DNA from: Variovorax paradoxus
GTDB taxonomy: Bacteria > Pseudomonadota > Gammaproteobacteria > Burkholderiales > Burkholderiaceae_C
NCBI RefSeq assembly: GCF_030815975.1
Contig: NZ_JAUSXL010000002.1
Location: 2,778,501 to 2,842,500, forward strand
Reading direction: 5' to 3'
Length of the DNA: 64,000 bases
The notes beneath the pieces are model-generated. The model saw nothing but the letters and a program-made list of their open reading frames with translations. It did no database searches and was not told the DNA's origin. Positions within the stretch are counted from its first letter, which is position 1, and each line of letters begins with the position of its first letter. Shown here piece after piece: positions 29,092 through 38,141 of the stretch. Position numbers and translations under genes: made by a program.

Positions 29092-30417
29092 ATGACTCGG
29101 CCCACCTCCACGCTCGCAGGTTCCAGCCCCGCGATGTACCCCCCGCCCGAAACCTATGGCGCCACCGCGACCCGATCCGAGGCGTTTCGATGGGGACAGT
29201 TGCTGATCGGCATCGTCTGCATGGCGATGATCGCCAACCTGCAGTACGGATGGACGCTCTTCGTCAATCCGATTGCCGAGAAGCACGGCTGGAGCCGCGC
29301 CGCGATCCAGGTGGCGTTCACCATCTTCGTGCTCACTGAAACGTGGCTGGTGCCCATCGAGGGCTACCTGGTCGACCGCTTCGGTCCGCGTCCCGTGGTG
29401 CTGGTGGGCGGCGTGCTGTGCGGGCTCGGCTGGGTGATCAACTCGGTGGCCGACACGCTGCCGCTGCTGTACATCGCAGCGGCCGTCGGCGGCATCGGCG
29501 CAGGGGCGGTCTACGGCACTTGCGTGGGCAACGCGCTCAAGTGGTTCCCCGACCGGCGCGGGCTTGCCGCGGGCATGACCGCCGCGGGCTTCGGCGCCGG
29601 CTCGGCCCTCACGATCATCCCGATCTCCGCGATGATCAAGTCGAGCGGCTATGAATCGGCGTTCCTGTATTTTGGGATCGGGCAGGGACTCATCGTGTTC
29701 CTGCTCGCATGGATGCTGGCCCGCGCGCCCAGCCACTCCAAGGCATCGAACAGCCGCAACGTGCAGCAGGCGGGCCGCGACTACGCGCCCTCCGAGGTGC
29801 TGCGCTCGCCCGTGTTCTGGGTGATGTACGCGATGTTCGTGATGGTGGCCGCGGGCGGGCTCATGGCCACGGCCCAGCTCGCGCCGATTGCGCAGGACTT
29901 CAAGATCATGGACGTGCCGGTCAACATCATGGGCCTGGTGCTGCCCGCGCTGACCTTCGCGCTCGCGATCGACCGCGTGCTCAACGGGCTCACGCGGCCC
30001 TTCTTCGGCTGGGTGTCGGACAAGATCGGGCGCGAGCAGACGATGTTCATTGCGTTCGCGCTCGAGTCGGTGGGCATCCTGATGCTCTATCACTACGGCC
30101 ACAACCCGATCCTCTTCGTGGTGCTCACCGGCATCGTGTTCTTTGCCTGGGGCGAGATCTACAGCCTCTTTCCTTCGACCTGCGCCGACACCTTCGGCTC
30201 CAAGTACGCGGCATCCAATGCCGGCATGCTCTACACCGCCAAGGGCACGGCCTCGCTGCTGGTGCCGCTGTCCAGCGTGCTTGCGGCCGCCACCGGCAGC
30301 TGGCAGGCCGTGTTCATTGCCGCCAGCGTGGTCAATGCGGCTGCGGCGCTGATGGCGTGGTTCGTGCTGCGCCCGATGCGGCGCAAGCACATCGAGCAGA
30401 GCCGGCTTTCCTCGTAG
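29092..30417 (+). CDS. MFS oxalate:formate antiporter (OxlT family)
   Basis: The 441-residue inner-membrane protein has about 12 helices. OFA-family signatures are present: QYGWTLFVNPIAEKHGWS near residue 50, ALKWFPDRRGLAAGMTAAGFGAGSA near 145, and YTAKGTASLLVPL near 383, whose Lys corresponds to the oxalate-binding Lys of OxlT. The matching Arg lies in NGLTRPFFGWVSDKIGRE. It should import oxalate in exchange for formate from the Oxc/Frc cycle, generating proton motive force as in Oxalobacter. It is the only gene in its unit and carries Crp/Fnr-type sites upstream. Confidence 0.9.
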   Translation: MTRPTSTLAGSSPAMYPPPETYGATATRSEAFRWGQLLIGIVCMAMIANLQYGWTLFVNPIAEKHGWSRAAIQVAFTIFVLTETWLVPIEGYLVDRFGPRPVVLVGGVLCGLGWVINSVADTLPLLYIAAAVGGIGAGAVYGTCVGNALKWFPDRRGLAAGMTAAGFGAGSALTIIPISAMIKSSGYESAFLYFGIGQGLIVFLLAWMLARAPSHSKASNSRNVQQAGRDYAPSEVLRSPVFWVMYAMFVMVAAGGLMATAQLAPIAQDFKIMDVPVNIMGLVLPALTFALAIDRVLNGLTRPFFGWVSDKIGREQTMFIAFALESVGILMLYHYGHNPILFVVLTGIVFFAWGEIYSLFPSTCADTFGSKYAASNAGMLYTAKGTASLLVPLSSVLAAATGSWQAVFIAASVVNAAAALMAWFVLRPMRRKHIEQSRLSS

Positions 30418-30437
30418 TTCGCAACAGGCCACCACGT

Positions 30438-30674
30438 TCAGCGAAGGCCGATGCGCGAGGCGCGCGAGCGCAGCAGCTCGGCCTGCGCCGGATCGGTGGA
30501 CTCGATGTCGTCGGCCGCAACTTGCAGCGCACGCATCTGCTCCACCTCGCCGATGATCCTGTTCGGGCTCAGCAGGGCTTCGGCGAGCATCAGGGTTTCG
30601 TCGACGAGCGCCTTGAACGCGTCAAGAAAACCTTCGGCTGCGCCGGCATGGAACGGTTCGCGAAGAGTGGGCAT
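30438..30674 (-). CDS. Small conserved protein, 78 aa, paralogue of the gene at 10654
   Basis: It has the same length as its paralogue and a similar ribosome site (CCAGGAG). EVEQMRALQ and the C-terminal ASRIGLR are identical, while the N-terminal half has diverged. It looks soluble and helical. It converges on the antiporter gene (20 bases apart), whereas its paralogue is divergent from tctC, so both copies neighbour carboxylate transporters. The TAGGGTTTACCC element is absent here. Function unknown. Confidence 0.78.
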   Translation of the reverse strand: MPTLREPFHAGAAEGFLDAFKALVDETLMLAEALLSPNRIIGEVEQMRALQVAADDIESTDPAQAELLRSRASRIGLR

Positions 30675-30747
30675 CGATCAACTCCTGGTTGCTTTGGATG
30701 CCTTCATCTTGGGCCTGCGTTCGCATCAAGTAAAACGATATTAATTG

Positions 30748-30781
30748 CCAGTTGAATGCAAAATTAATGCATTCAAACTGG
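30748..30781. promoter_or_regulatory. LysR-type dyad operator upstream of the LysR gene at 30789
   Basis: TTGAATGCA and TGCATTCAA form a perfect 9-base dyad around AAATTAA, extended outward by CCAG/CTGG with one offset. It ends 7 bases before the start codon, so it is placed for autorepression and possibly for control of the divergent small gene. Confidence 0.6.
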
Positions 30782-30788
30782 ACGCGGC

Positions 30789-31643
30789 ATGGACATCAAC
30801 CTGGCCCGGACTTTCCTCGAGATCGTGGACACGCGCAGCTTCCAGCGCGCCGCAGAGCGGCTGCACGTCACGCAGACCTCGGTGAGCGCGCGCGTGCGAA
30901 CGCTCGAAGAACTGCTGGGCCGGCCGCTCTTCGTCCGCAACAAGGCGGGTGCGGTGCTCACCGCGGCCGGCGAGCAGTTCCTGCCGCACGCCACCACGCT
31001 GGTGCAGGTGTGGGAGCGCGCCCGCCACCAGGTCGCTGTGCCCAGCGGAAGCCGCGCGGTGCTTGCCATTGGATGCGAGATCAGCCTGTGGGATCCGCTG
31101 CTGCTGCAATGGCTGCTGTGGATGCGCACGGCCGCGCCGCAGCTGGCCCTTCGCACCGAGGTCGGCTTTCCGCACGACCTGCTCGACAAGGTGGCTGCGG
31201 GCGTGCTCGACATTGCCATTGCCTACGCGCCGCAGCAGCGGCCCGGCCTGCGCGTGGAACTGCTCATCGAGGAGAAGCTGGTCATGGTCACGACCGCGCA
31301 GCGCCCGCGCGTGCCGCGGCCGGCGGACTATGTGTATGTGGACTGGGGGCCGGAGTTCGCGGCGCAGCATGGCCTTGCGTTTCCCGAGCTCTCCAATGCC
31401 GCGGTGAGTGCCGGGCTGGGGCCGCTCGGCCGCGAGTATCTGCTGGCCGCGGGCGGCACCGGCTACTTTCGGCTCGACGTGGTGCGCAGCCACCTCGAAT
31501 CGGGCCGGCTGCGCCGCGTGCCCGGCACGCCGGAATTTCTTTACCCGGCCTATGCGGTGTATGCGGTGGGGGCGGACGCCGCCATCGTGGACCCTGCGCT
31601 CGCGGGCCTGCGGCAGGTGGTCAAGGCCAAGCCGGCCGATTAG
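30789..31643 (+). CDS. LysR family transcriptional regulator
   Basis: The 284-residue protein has a typical N-terminal HTH (MDINLARTFLEIVDTRSFQRAAERLHVTQTSVSARVRTLEE) and a ligand-binding domain. The effector half carries an unusual WLLWMRTAAPQLALRTEVG segment and YVYVDWGPEFAAQHG; I cannot assign a ligand. It overlaps no gene but sits directly behind a strong dyad and ends 3 bases before a convergent membrane-protein gene. The targets are probably itself and a neighbour. Confidence 0.88.
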   Translation: MDINLARTFLEIVDTRSFQRAAERLHVTQTSVSARVRTLEELLGRPLFVRNKAGAVLTAAGEQFLPHATTLVQVWERARHQVAVPSGSRAVLAIGCEISLWDPLLLQWLLWMRTAAPQLALRTEVGFPHDLLDKVAAGVLDIAIAYAPQQRPGLRVELLIEEKLVMVTTAQRPRVPRPADYVYVDWGPEFAAQHGLAFPELSNAAVSAGLGPLGREYLLAAGGTGYFRLDVVRSHLESGRLRRVPGTPEFLYPAYAVYAVGADAAIVDPALAGLRQVVKAKPAD

Positions 31644-31646
31644 GTT

Positions 31647-31949
31647 TCAGATTGCCAGCGTGTGCCTCGCACGCTCCACACGCTCTTCGTGCGACTGGAG
31701 CCGCGACTCGTAATAAAGGCACAGCGGCATGGCAACGAACACCATGCCGGCCACGTAGATGATCAGGCTCATCAGCGGAAAGTCATCGCCGCCCCAGTAG
31801 GGAACGGATGCCACCGCGGCGCCGATGGCGATGACCGCCATCACGCACTGGAGCGCGTGGCGCAGGAACGTGGTTCGCGAGTAGCCCGGTGGGTCGTACT
31901 TCTGACGGTCCAGCATGGAACACTCGCCCTTGTCTCCATCTTCGTGCAT
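31647..31949 (-). CDS. Small two-helix membrane protein, 100 aa
   Basis: ATG 31949 is chosen over ATG 31955 because AAGGA stands 6 bases before it; the upstream ATG touches the AAGGA. The product has a charged N-terminus with an SRTTFLRHALQ segment, two hydrophobic helices (about residues 30-50 and 58-78) and a charged C-terminus. No domain is recognised. It lies 3 bases from the convergent LysR gene and 77 bases downstream of tamB on the same strand. Confidence 0.65.
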   Translation of the reverse strand: MHEDGDKGECSMLDRQKYDPPGYSRTTFLRHALQCVMAVIAIGAAVASVPYWGGDDFPLMSLIIYVAGMVFVAMPLCLYYESRLQSHEERVERARHTLAI

Positions 31950-32026
31950 CGTCATTCCTTGTTAGAAGGGCGTTAACGATTTTTAACCCTGCGGATTTCC
32001 GCGGTCAAGGCGGCAGACCCGGAGCT

Positions 32027-35000
32027 TCAGTCGTACTTGAGCGTGTAGATCAGGTCGAGCCCGCTGGTCTGGCCGGCCTGCCCGCGCAGCGTGAGGCGCT
32101 GCGTCAGGTCGTAGAAGATGAAGATGGTGCCGAAGGTGCCGCCCAGGCTGCGTTCGTAGGTGAGATAGAAATCCTTCGACAGCCGCTTGCCGAGCGTGAC
32201 GGCCGACTCGCGCAGGTCGCCGCCGCTGCCGGGGCCCTTGAAGCCGAGTTCGTCGAGGCCGAAGCGGCTGGCCAGGCTGCCGCCGCTCGTGCCCTTGCTG
32301 ACATGGCCGATCAATGCCAGCGCCGCCTGCTGCAGCAGCGCCGATTCGCCGCCGCTGGTGGCCGAGGCGCGGCCGAGCACCACCCACGAGAGCGTCTCCG
32401 CATCGGACAGTGCGGGCTCGGAATAGAGCTTCACGCGCGGCGACTGCGCGGTGCCCGTGATCTGCACGCCGGCGCGCTGCGAGATGTTGGGCCGGATGGC
32501 CAGGATGTCGAGCGCGGGATTGTCGAAGGGGCCGTTGAAGCGGGCCACGCCGGTTTCCACGTCGAGCTGCTGGCCGTAGGCGCGGTACTGGCCCTTCACG
32601 GTCTTCACTTCGCCGGTGATGCGCGGCGGCGCGCCCAGGCGCGTGCTGCGGATCTCCAGGTCGCCCTCGAGCCGCGTGGTGATGCCGCGCCCCTGCACTG
32701 CGAAGTCGTCGCCCAGGCCGAAGTTCACCACGATGTCGGGCGGCTTCGCGGTCTGCGGCTTGGCGGCCTGCGCCTCGTTGCGCTCGGCATCGCGCCGCGC
32801 CTGCTCGGCCATTTCGCGGTCCTTGGCGGCGGAGCGCACCACCACGTCGGTGCCGAGGCTCGGCGCGGTCTCGTCGGGCAGGATGATCACCGCGCGGTCG
32901 GTCCTGAGCTTGCCGCGCACGTTGAACTGGCCGCTGTCGAGCCGTGCCTGCAGGTTGCCCGAGAGCGTGAGCTGCCGGTCGGTGCGAACCAGCACGCGCA
33001 GCGCGCGCAGGTCGGCCTGCAGCGCCATGCGGATGCCCGTGCCCGATGCACCCGCCGCGCCCCAGGACATGTCGCCGCGCGCCGAGAGCGAGCCGCCGTC
33101 GCTCGCGGCCTGGCTGGCCGCGGTGCTGCGGTTGCCGCTCTGGCCCCCGATGCGCACCGTGCTGCCGGTGCCGCCCTTGAGCGCGAATTCGGTGATCTCG
33201 ATGCGCTCTCCGGTGAGCGTGGCGCGCAGGCGGCCGTCGCGCAGATCGAGCCCTTCGACCGGCGCGCGCAGCGCGAGCTTGTCGGCGCCCAGCGTGCCGT
33301 TCCAGCGCGGCGCCGCGCGGTTGCCCGAGAGCGCGGCGTTTGCATCCAGCGTGCCCGCCACGCGCCAGCCGGGCGGCGCGAGCATCGACCACACGCCGAG
33401 GTTCGGCAGCGTGGCCTTGATGTTGCCGGCCAGCGGCGCATCGGGCGCCCATTGCCAGCCGCCCGCGCGCTGCTGCATGCGCGTGTCGAGCTCGGCGTTG
33501 ATCTTGCCCGCGCGTTCGCTGTCCCAGGCCAGCGTGGCGCGCACCGCCTCGCCTTGGGCGTCGAGGCGCAGTTCGGCCTGGCGCAGGCCAGCCGGCGTGC
33601 TGGGCGCGGCCGTTCCCTGCGCGGTGGCGGAGTTCATCGTGCGCTCGCTCGCCGTGCCGGTGCCGCGGCTCGTGATGCGCGTGACCAGCGCGGCCTCGCC
33701 CGCCTGCACGCGGATGTCGCCGCTCTGGCGCGCGAGCCGCGCATGGGCACGCAGGGTGTCGCCGGCGTCGATGTCCCAGTCGCCGTCGAACATGAGGTCG
33801 CCGCTCACGCCGATCTCGTTGAAGGTGGCGCTGGCGCCGAAGGCTTCGGCCCAGGCCATCGGCAGGCCCTGCAGCTTGCCTTGCGACTGCACGCGAAAGG
33901 CCTGGTTGGGCGCCACGCCGCTTCGGGTGAAGCGCAGCGGCTGCCACTCGATGCGCACCGTGCCGGGCGCCGGTCCACGCAGCGTGGCAGCGGCGGCCGA
34001 GGCTTCGAGGTCGAGGCGGCTGGTGCTGCCGCTCCCGCTGGTCTTGAGGGTGGCGGCGACCTCGCGGCCGAGCTCCAGTGTCCAGGGCGCGCTGGCGGTG
34101 GCGGGCCGCGCGCTGTCCTGGGCCTGCAGGTGCAGGCGGGCGAGCGCCGCGCGCCACTGGTTGGTGCCCGCAAGGCCGCCGCTGGCGCGTGCGTCGAGCG
34201 TGAGCTTCTGCGTGCCGGTGGCGGCTTCGCCCTGCAGCGCGAGCGTGGCCTGGGCCAGGCTGCCGGCCAGGTCTGCGCGCAGGTCTTTCAGCTGGACCGT
34301 GGTGGCCGCGGCATTGCCGTTGCCATTGCCATTGGCAGCCGGCATGCGCAGCTCCAGGCGCGGCACGCCCAGCGTGGCCTTGAGGCTGGGTTCCACGGCG
34401 CCGCGCTGGGCCGGCGCTCCGGGGTTCTCGAGCCGGCGCTGGATGGTCTGCCAGCCGCCCTGCCAGCTGCCGTCGAGCCGCGCGGAGCCCTTGGCGGTCT
34501 TGCCCGCGAACAGCTTCGACAGCTCGGGCAGGCCTTCGATCCAGCGCTGCACGGCTTCGGCATCGTCGATGCGTGCCTTGATGTCGCCACGCCCTTGGGC
34601 CGGCGCGATGCGGCCTTCGAACTGCGCGCCGCCGCCCGGCAGTGCCAGGTCGAGCTTGCCGCTCGCGGCCTGCTCGGCCACGCGCACCTGGAGCTTGCCT
34701 TCGATGCTGGCGCGCTCGGCTTCGACACGCAGCGTGCGCAGGTCCAGCACCTGGTTTTTCCACTGGCCCTGCGCGAGCACGCGGTCGAGGCCGAAGCCGG
34801 GCATGGCCGCGCTGCCGGCGCCGCCCTCGGCCCGCAGCGCCAGTTCGAAGCCGATGGTGTCTTCGCGCTGCTGCGCCGTGGCCGTGCCGCTGATCGGCGC
34901 GCCCGACAGCTCGCTGTGCAGCAGGCCGGGCCGCACGCCGCGCACGGTGGCGCGCGCCTGCCACGGCGCGGGCGCGGGGCTCCAGCGGCCTTCGGCCTCG

Positions 35001-36121
35001 ATGCGCCCGCCGCCCGCGCGCAGCGTGGCTTCGGGCACGGTCCAGCTGGTGCCGTCGAAGCCCACGCGCGCCTCGACCTGTTCGAGCGGCAGCGCGCCCT
35101 TGTCCCAGGGCCCCGGCAGCGCGTTGCGGATGCTGGCCGAGGCCTGCCAGGCGGCCGGGCCGGTGGCCGTGTCGGGCTGCAGCTCGACCGTGCCGGTCAG
35201 GCGGGTGCGCGGCGCGCCGGGCCAGAGGCTGGCCGCGTCGACGTTGCGCAGATCGGCCTTGGCATCGATGACCGGCTGCGGCAGCCAGGGTGCGATGTTC
35301 GCCTGCAGCCTGGCTTCCATGGGGGCCTCGGCATCGGGCTCGGCCGGCTTCAGCTCGGCAGCCACCTGCAGCCGCGCCTCGGTGCCCGCGAGCTTGCCCT
35401 TGATGGCGGCTTGGGCCAGCACCTCGATGCTGCGGCCTTCGGCCAGCGGTGCCTTCACGCGGCCGTCCAGCGCGGCGTCGAGCGCCATGGGCGCCGGCCC
35501 TTGCAGCTTCACACGCGCGCTGTAGTGGCCGTCGGCAATGTCGACGCCCTTGACCTCCAGTTGGTGCTCCGCGCCGGTGTAGCGGTAGCTGCCCTTGAGC
35601 TGGTGGGCCTGGAGCGCTGGCGGGCCGGCCCAGCGCAGCTCGTCGATGCGGAACGGCAGCTCGACCTCGATCGGCAGCGCGAGCTGTTCGAGCGGCTCGG
35701 TGGGCGTGTCGCTCGGCGGGCCGCGGCGCTCGATCAGCAGCCGCGCCGCATGCACCTCGCCAAGCTGCAGCTTGCGTTGGAACAGCGGCGCCAGCTGCCA
35801 GCCGACGCTTGCTTCTTGCACCTCGACCGCCAGTTTCTCGCTTTGCCAGCGCAGCCAGCCGATGCGTCCGCCCGTGCGCAGCGAGCCCGTGACTTCGCGG
35901 CTTTCGAGCGTCTGGCCGGCCGGCAGGTAGCGCGCGGCCTTGGCGATCGCGAAGGCCAGCGATTGGTTGGAGCCGATCCACCACCACGCGCCCGCGCCGA
36001 TCACGAGCACCAGCGCGAGCAGGCCCGCTGCCGTCCAGCCCAGCGCACGCAGCGCGCGCCGCGTGCGCGAGCGGCGTGCGCGCACAGGAGGCTTGGGCTG
36101 GGGTTCGGCGTCGGTCTGCAT
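32027..36121 (-). CDS. tamB: Translocation and assembly module subunit TamB
   Basis: The start is taken at 36121 (MQTDAEPQPKPPVRARR), 14 bases after the tamA stop; the frame itself is open far upstream. The 1364-residue protein has an N-terminal membrane anchor (about residues 27-48), a very long beta-rich, Ala/Gly-rich periplasmic region forming the bridge-like beta-taco fold, and the conserved C-terminal TamB (DUF490) domain near residues 1000-1364 with PRVKLYSEPALSDAETLSWVVLGR. It spans the periplasm between the inner membrane and TamA, assisting outer-membrane protein insertion or lipid transport. Two autotransporters in the same window are plausible clients. Confidence 0.93.
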   Translation of the reverse strand: MQTDAEPQPKPPVRARRSRTRRALRALGWTAAGLLALVLVIGAGAWWWIGSNQSLAFAIAKAARYLPAGQTLESREVTGSLRTGGRIGWLRWQSEKLAVEVQEASVGWQLAPLFQRKLQLGEVHAARLLIERRGPPSDTPTEPLEQLALPIEVELPFRIDELRWAGPPALQAHQLKGSYRYTGAEHQLEVKGVDIADGHYSARVKLQGPAPMALDAALDGRVKAPLAEGRSIEVLAQAAIKGKLAGTEARLQVAAELKPAEPDAEAPMEARLQANIAPWLPQPVIDAKADLRNVDAASLWPGAPRTRLTGTVELQPDTATGPAAWQASASIRNALPGPWDKGALPLEQVEARVGFDGTSWTVPEATLRAGGGRIEAEGRWSPAPAPWQARATVRGVRPGLLHSELSGAPISGTATAQQREDTIGFELALRAEGGAGSAAMPGFGLDRVLAQGQWKNQVLDLRTLRVEAERASIEGKLQVRVAEQAASGKLDLALPGGGAQFEGRIAPAQGRGDIKARIDDAEAVQRWIEGLPELSKLFAGKTAKGSARLDGSWQGGWQTIQRRLENPGAPAQRGAVEPSLKATLGVPRLELRMPAANGNGNGNAAATTVQLKDLRADLAGSLAQATLALQGEAATGTQKLTLDARASGGLAGTNQWRAALARLHLQAQDSARPATASAPWTLELGREVAATLKTSGSGSTSRLDLEASAAAATLRGPAPGTVRIEWQPLRFTRSGVAPNQAFRVQSQGKLQGLPMAWAEAFGASATFNEIGVSGDLMFDGDWDIDAGDTLRAHARLARQSGDIRVQAGEAALVTRITSRGTGTASERTMNSATAQGTAAPSTPAGLRQAELRLDAQGEAVRATLAWDSERAGKINAELDTRMQQRAGGWQWAPDAPLAGNIKATLPNLGVWSMLAPPGWRVAGTLDANAALSGNRAAPRWNGTLGADKLALRAPVEGLDLRDGRLRATLTGERIEITEFALKGGTGSTVRIGGQSGNRSTAASQAASDGGSLSARGDMSWGAAGASGTGIRMALQADLRALRVLVRTDRQLTLSGNLQARLDSGQFNVRGKLRTDRAVIILPDETAPSLGTDVVVRSAAKDREMAEQARRDAERNEAQAAKPQTAKPPDIVVNFGLGDDFAVQGRGITTRLEGDLEIRSTRLGAPPRITGEVKTVKGQYRAYGQQLDVETGVARFNGPFDNPALDILAIRPNISQRAGVQITGTAQSPRVKLYSEPALSDAETLSWVVLGRASATSGGESALLQQAALALIGHVSKGTSGGSLASRFGLDELGFKGPGSGGDLRESAVTLGKRLSKDFYLTYERSLGGTFGTIFIFYDLTQRLTLRGQAGQTSGLDLIYTLKYD

Positions 36122-36135
36122 CGATGGGTGAGCGG

Positions 36136-38068
36136 TCAGAAAGTGAAGCCGAGGCGAAAGTGCAGGCGGAACTTGCGCGTGTCCACGCCATAGGCAAGGT
36201 CGGCCTGCACCGGCCCGACCGGGCTGCGCCAGCGCGCGCCCACGCCCACGCCGACCTTCGGCTTGAGCTCGCCGGGCTTGTCGGCCACGGCGCCGGCGTC
36301 GACGAACACCACGCTCTCCCATTCGGTGAGCTTGTCCTTGTAGACGAAGGGCCGCTGCCATTCGAGGCTGACGACGCCGAGGTAGCGGCCCGCCACGATC
36401 TGGCCGTCGCTGCGCACGGTGCCGATCTGGCGGTAGCTGTAGCCGCGCACGGTGGTGTCGCCGCCGGTCAGGAACATCAGCGTGGAGGGGATCTGCGCGC
36501 TGTCCTTGGCGGCCACCGCGCCGGCTTCGGCGCGCAGCTGGAGCCGGCTGCGGCGCGCCAGCGTGGCGGCGTCGCGGCCTTCGGCGAAGCCCAGCGGCAG
36601 CACGGCGAGCCAGCGCGCATAGGTGCGCGTGAAGGGCAGGCGCTCGCCGGTCAGCGTGTAGCCGGCGCCAAGCTCGAGCGCCAGGCCGAAGCCGCGCGTG
36701 GGCGCGGCGTTGTCGTCGAAATAGCGGCCGGTCCAGCCCCAGTTGGCGGTCACGGCGGAGGCCGAGGGCGGGGCGTTGGTGCCGCGGTTCTGCGCGTAGT
36801 CGTACTGCAGGAAGTAGCTGCGGTCGATGTGGCCGCTCGACTTGCTGCGCCCGCCGCGCAGGCGTCCGCTGTCGACCACGTAGCTGCCGGAGGTTTCGCT
36901 CTTGAGCCCGGCGCCCGAGAACCATCGCCATCCGCGGTCATCGGGAATGGCGTTCCACTCGGTGCTCAGCGACTTGATGTCGCGGTCGACCGACAGGCGC
37001 GACACGGCGCGCCAGCCGAGCAGCGGCAGCCGGTTGTGGATGTGGTCCACCGACAGCCGCGGGCCGTTGTCGGTGGTGAAGCCGGCGCCCAGCACCACCT
37101 TCTGCATCGGGGCTTCGCGCAGCTGCGCGATCACGGGGGCTGCCAGCGGCGTGCCGCTTTCGGTGTCGAGCGTGAGGAACACCGAGTCGTAGTAGCCGCT
37201 GCTGGCCAGGCGCTGCTGGGCGTCGAGCAGCTTTTGTTGATCGTAGTCGGCGCCGGTGGGAAGCTGCGCGATGCGGCGTGCGCCGTCGGCGTCGTAGCGC
37301 TCGGTGCCGCGCAGCACAAGGGGGCCGAAACGGTAGGCCGGGCCCGACTGGTAGGTGACGCTGAGCCGGGCCTCCTGCCGGTCGGCATCGACCTCGGCCC
37401 GGCTCACCTCGATGCTGCCGGTGGGAAAGCGCTTCGCGATGAGACCGCGCAAGGCGATGGTCTTGGCGTTGTCCCAGCCCTGCTGCGTGAAAGGCTGGCC
37501 CCGCGCGCAGCGCCCAAGCGGTGCGGATCGAATCGCGCTGGGCCTCGGCCGTAGGGTCGTTGGCAATTGCGCCGCCGTAGCTGATCTGCACGTTGCTCAC
37601 GCGGGTGAGCTCGCCCGGCGCCACCGTGATGACGATCTCGCGCGGCGCCTTGGTGCTGGCCGGCGTCTCGTTGAGCTCCAGCGTCAGCGTGGGCGTGAAG
37701 TAGCCCAGCGTGCCGAGCAGTTCGCGCGCATTGCCTTCGGCCGCCACCATGAGCCGCGAAATCTCGGTGGCGCCCAGGTCGTCGAGCGTGCGGTAGCGCT
37801 GGATGTCCAGGTGCAGCGCGAGGTATTCGCGCACCGTGTCGGGCCCGCGGACGTCGACGGTGAAGGCATCGCGCCGCGGTGCGCTCTTGTCGCCGTCCTT
37901 CCCGCCCTCGTCGGCCGCCGCATCACCGCTGCGTACCAGCGCCGGGGTGGCCGTGTCCGCGGCGGTTTCCTTTTTCGGCAGCAGGCTGCATCCCTGCAAA
38001 AGCAGGACGCCGCAAAAAAGCAAGGCCGGCCACCATGCCGGCGCAATGACTGAAACCACCCTGAGCAT
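36136..38068 (-). CDS. tamA: Translocation and assembly module subunit TamA, with apparent frameshift
   Basis: Two overlapping frames together encode one TamA. Residues from ATG 38068 to RTAWALRAG read in one frame; from QPFTQQGWDNAKT to the C-terminal LHFRLGFTF they read in another. The break is at a run of four G on the minus strand (plus-strand C at 37499-37502). Removing one G gives RAGQPFTQQG and a continuous gene of about 643 residues with POTRA domains and a 16-strand Omp85 barrel containing GGDTTVRGYSYRQIG. Either a sequencing or assembly error or a genuine disrupting or phase-variable insertion would explain it. The N-terminus has a lipobox-like LLQGC. tamB follows 14 bases later. 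Confidence 0.88.
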
Positions 38069-38141
38069 GGGCGGATTTTGACAGCAAGGCGCGCCGGCTC
38101 CGGAAAGCATCCGGAAACAGGACCGGCCCCCGCACGCCGCC

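Noticed and set aside
31983..36197. Second long minus-strand frame over tamB and a plus-strand frame of similar size
   Set aside because: Both are Arg/Ala-rich shadow frames; only the frame ending at 32027 has the TamB C-terminal domain and membrane anchor.
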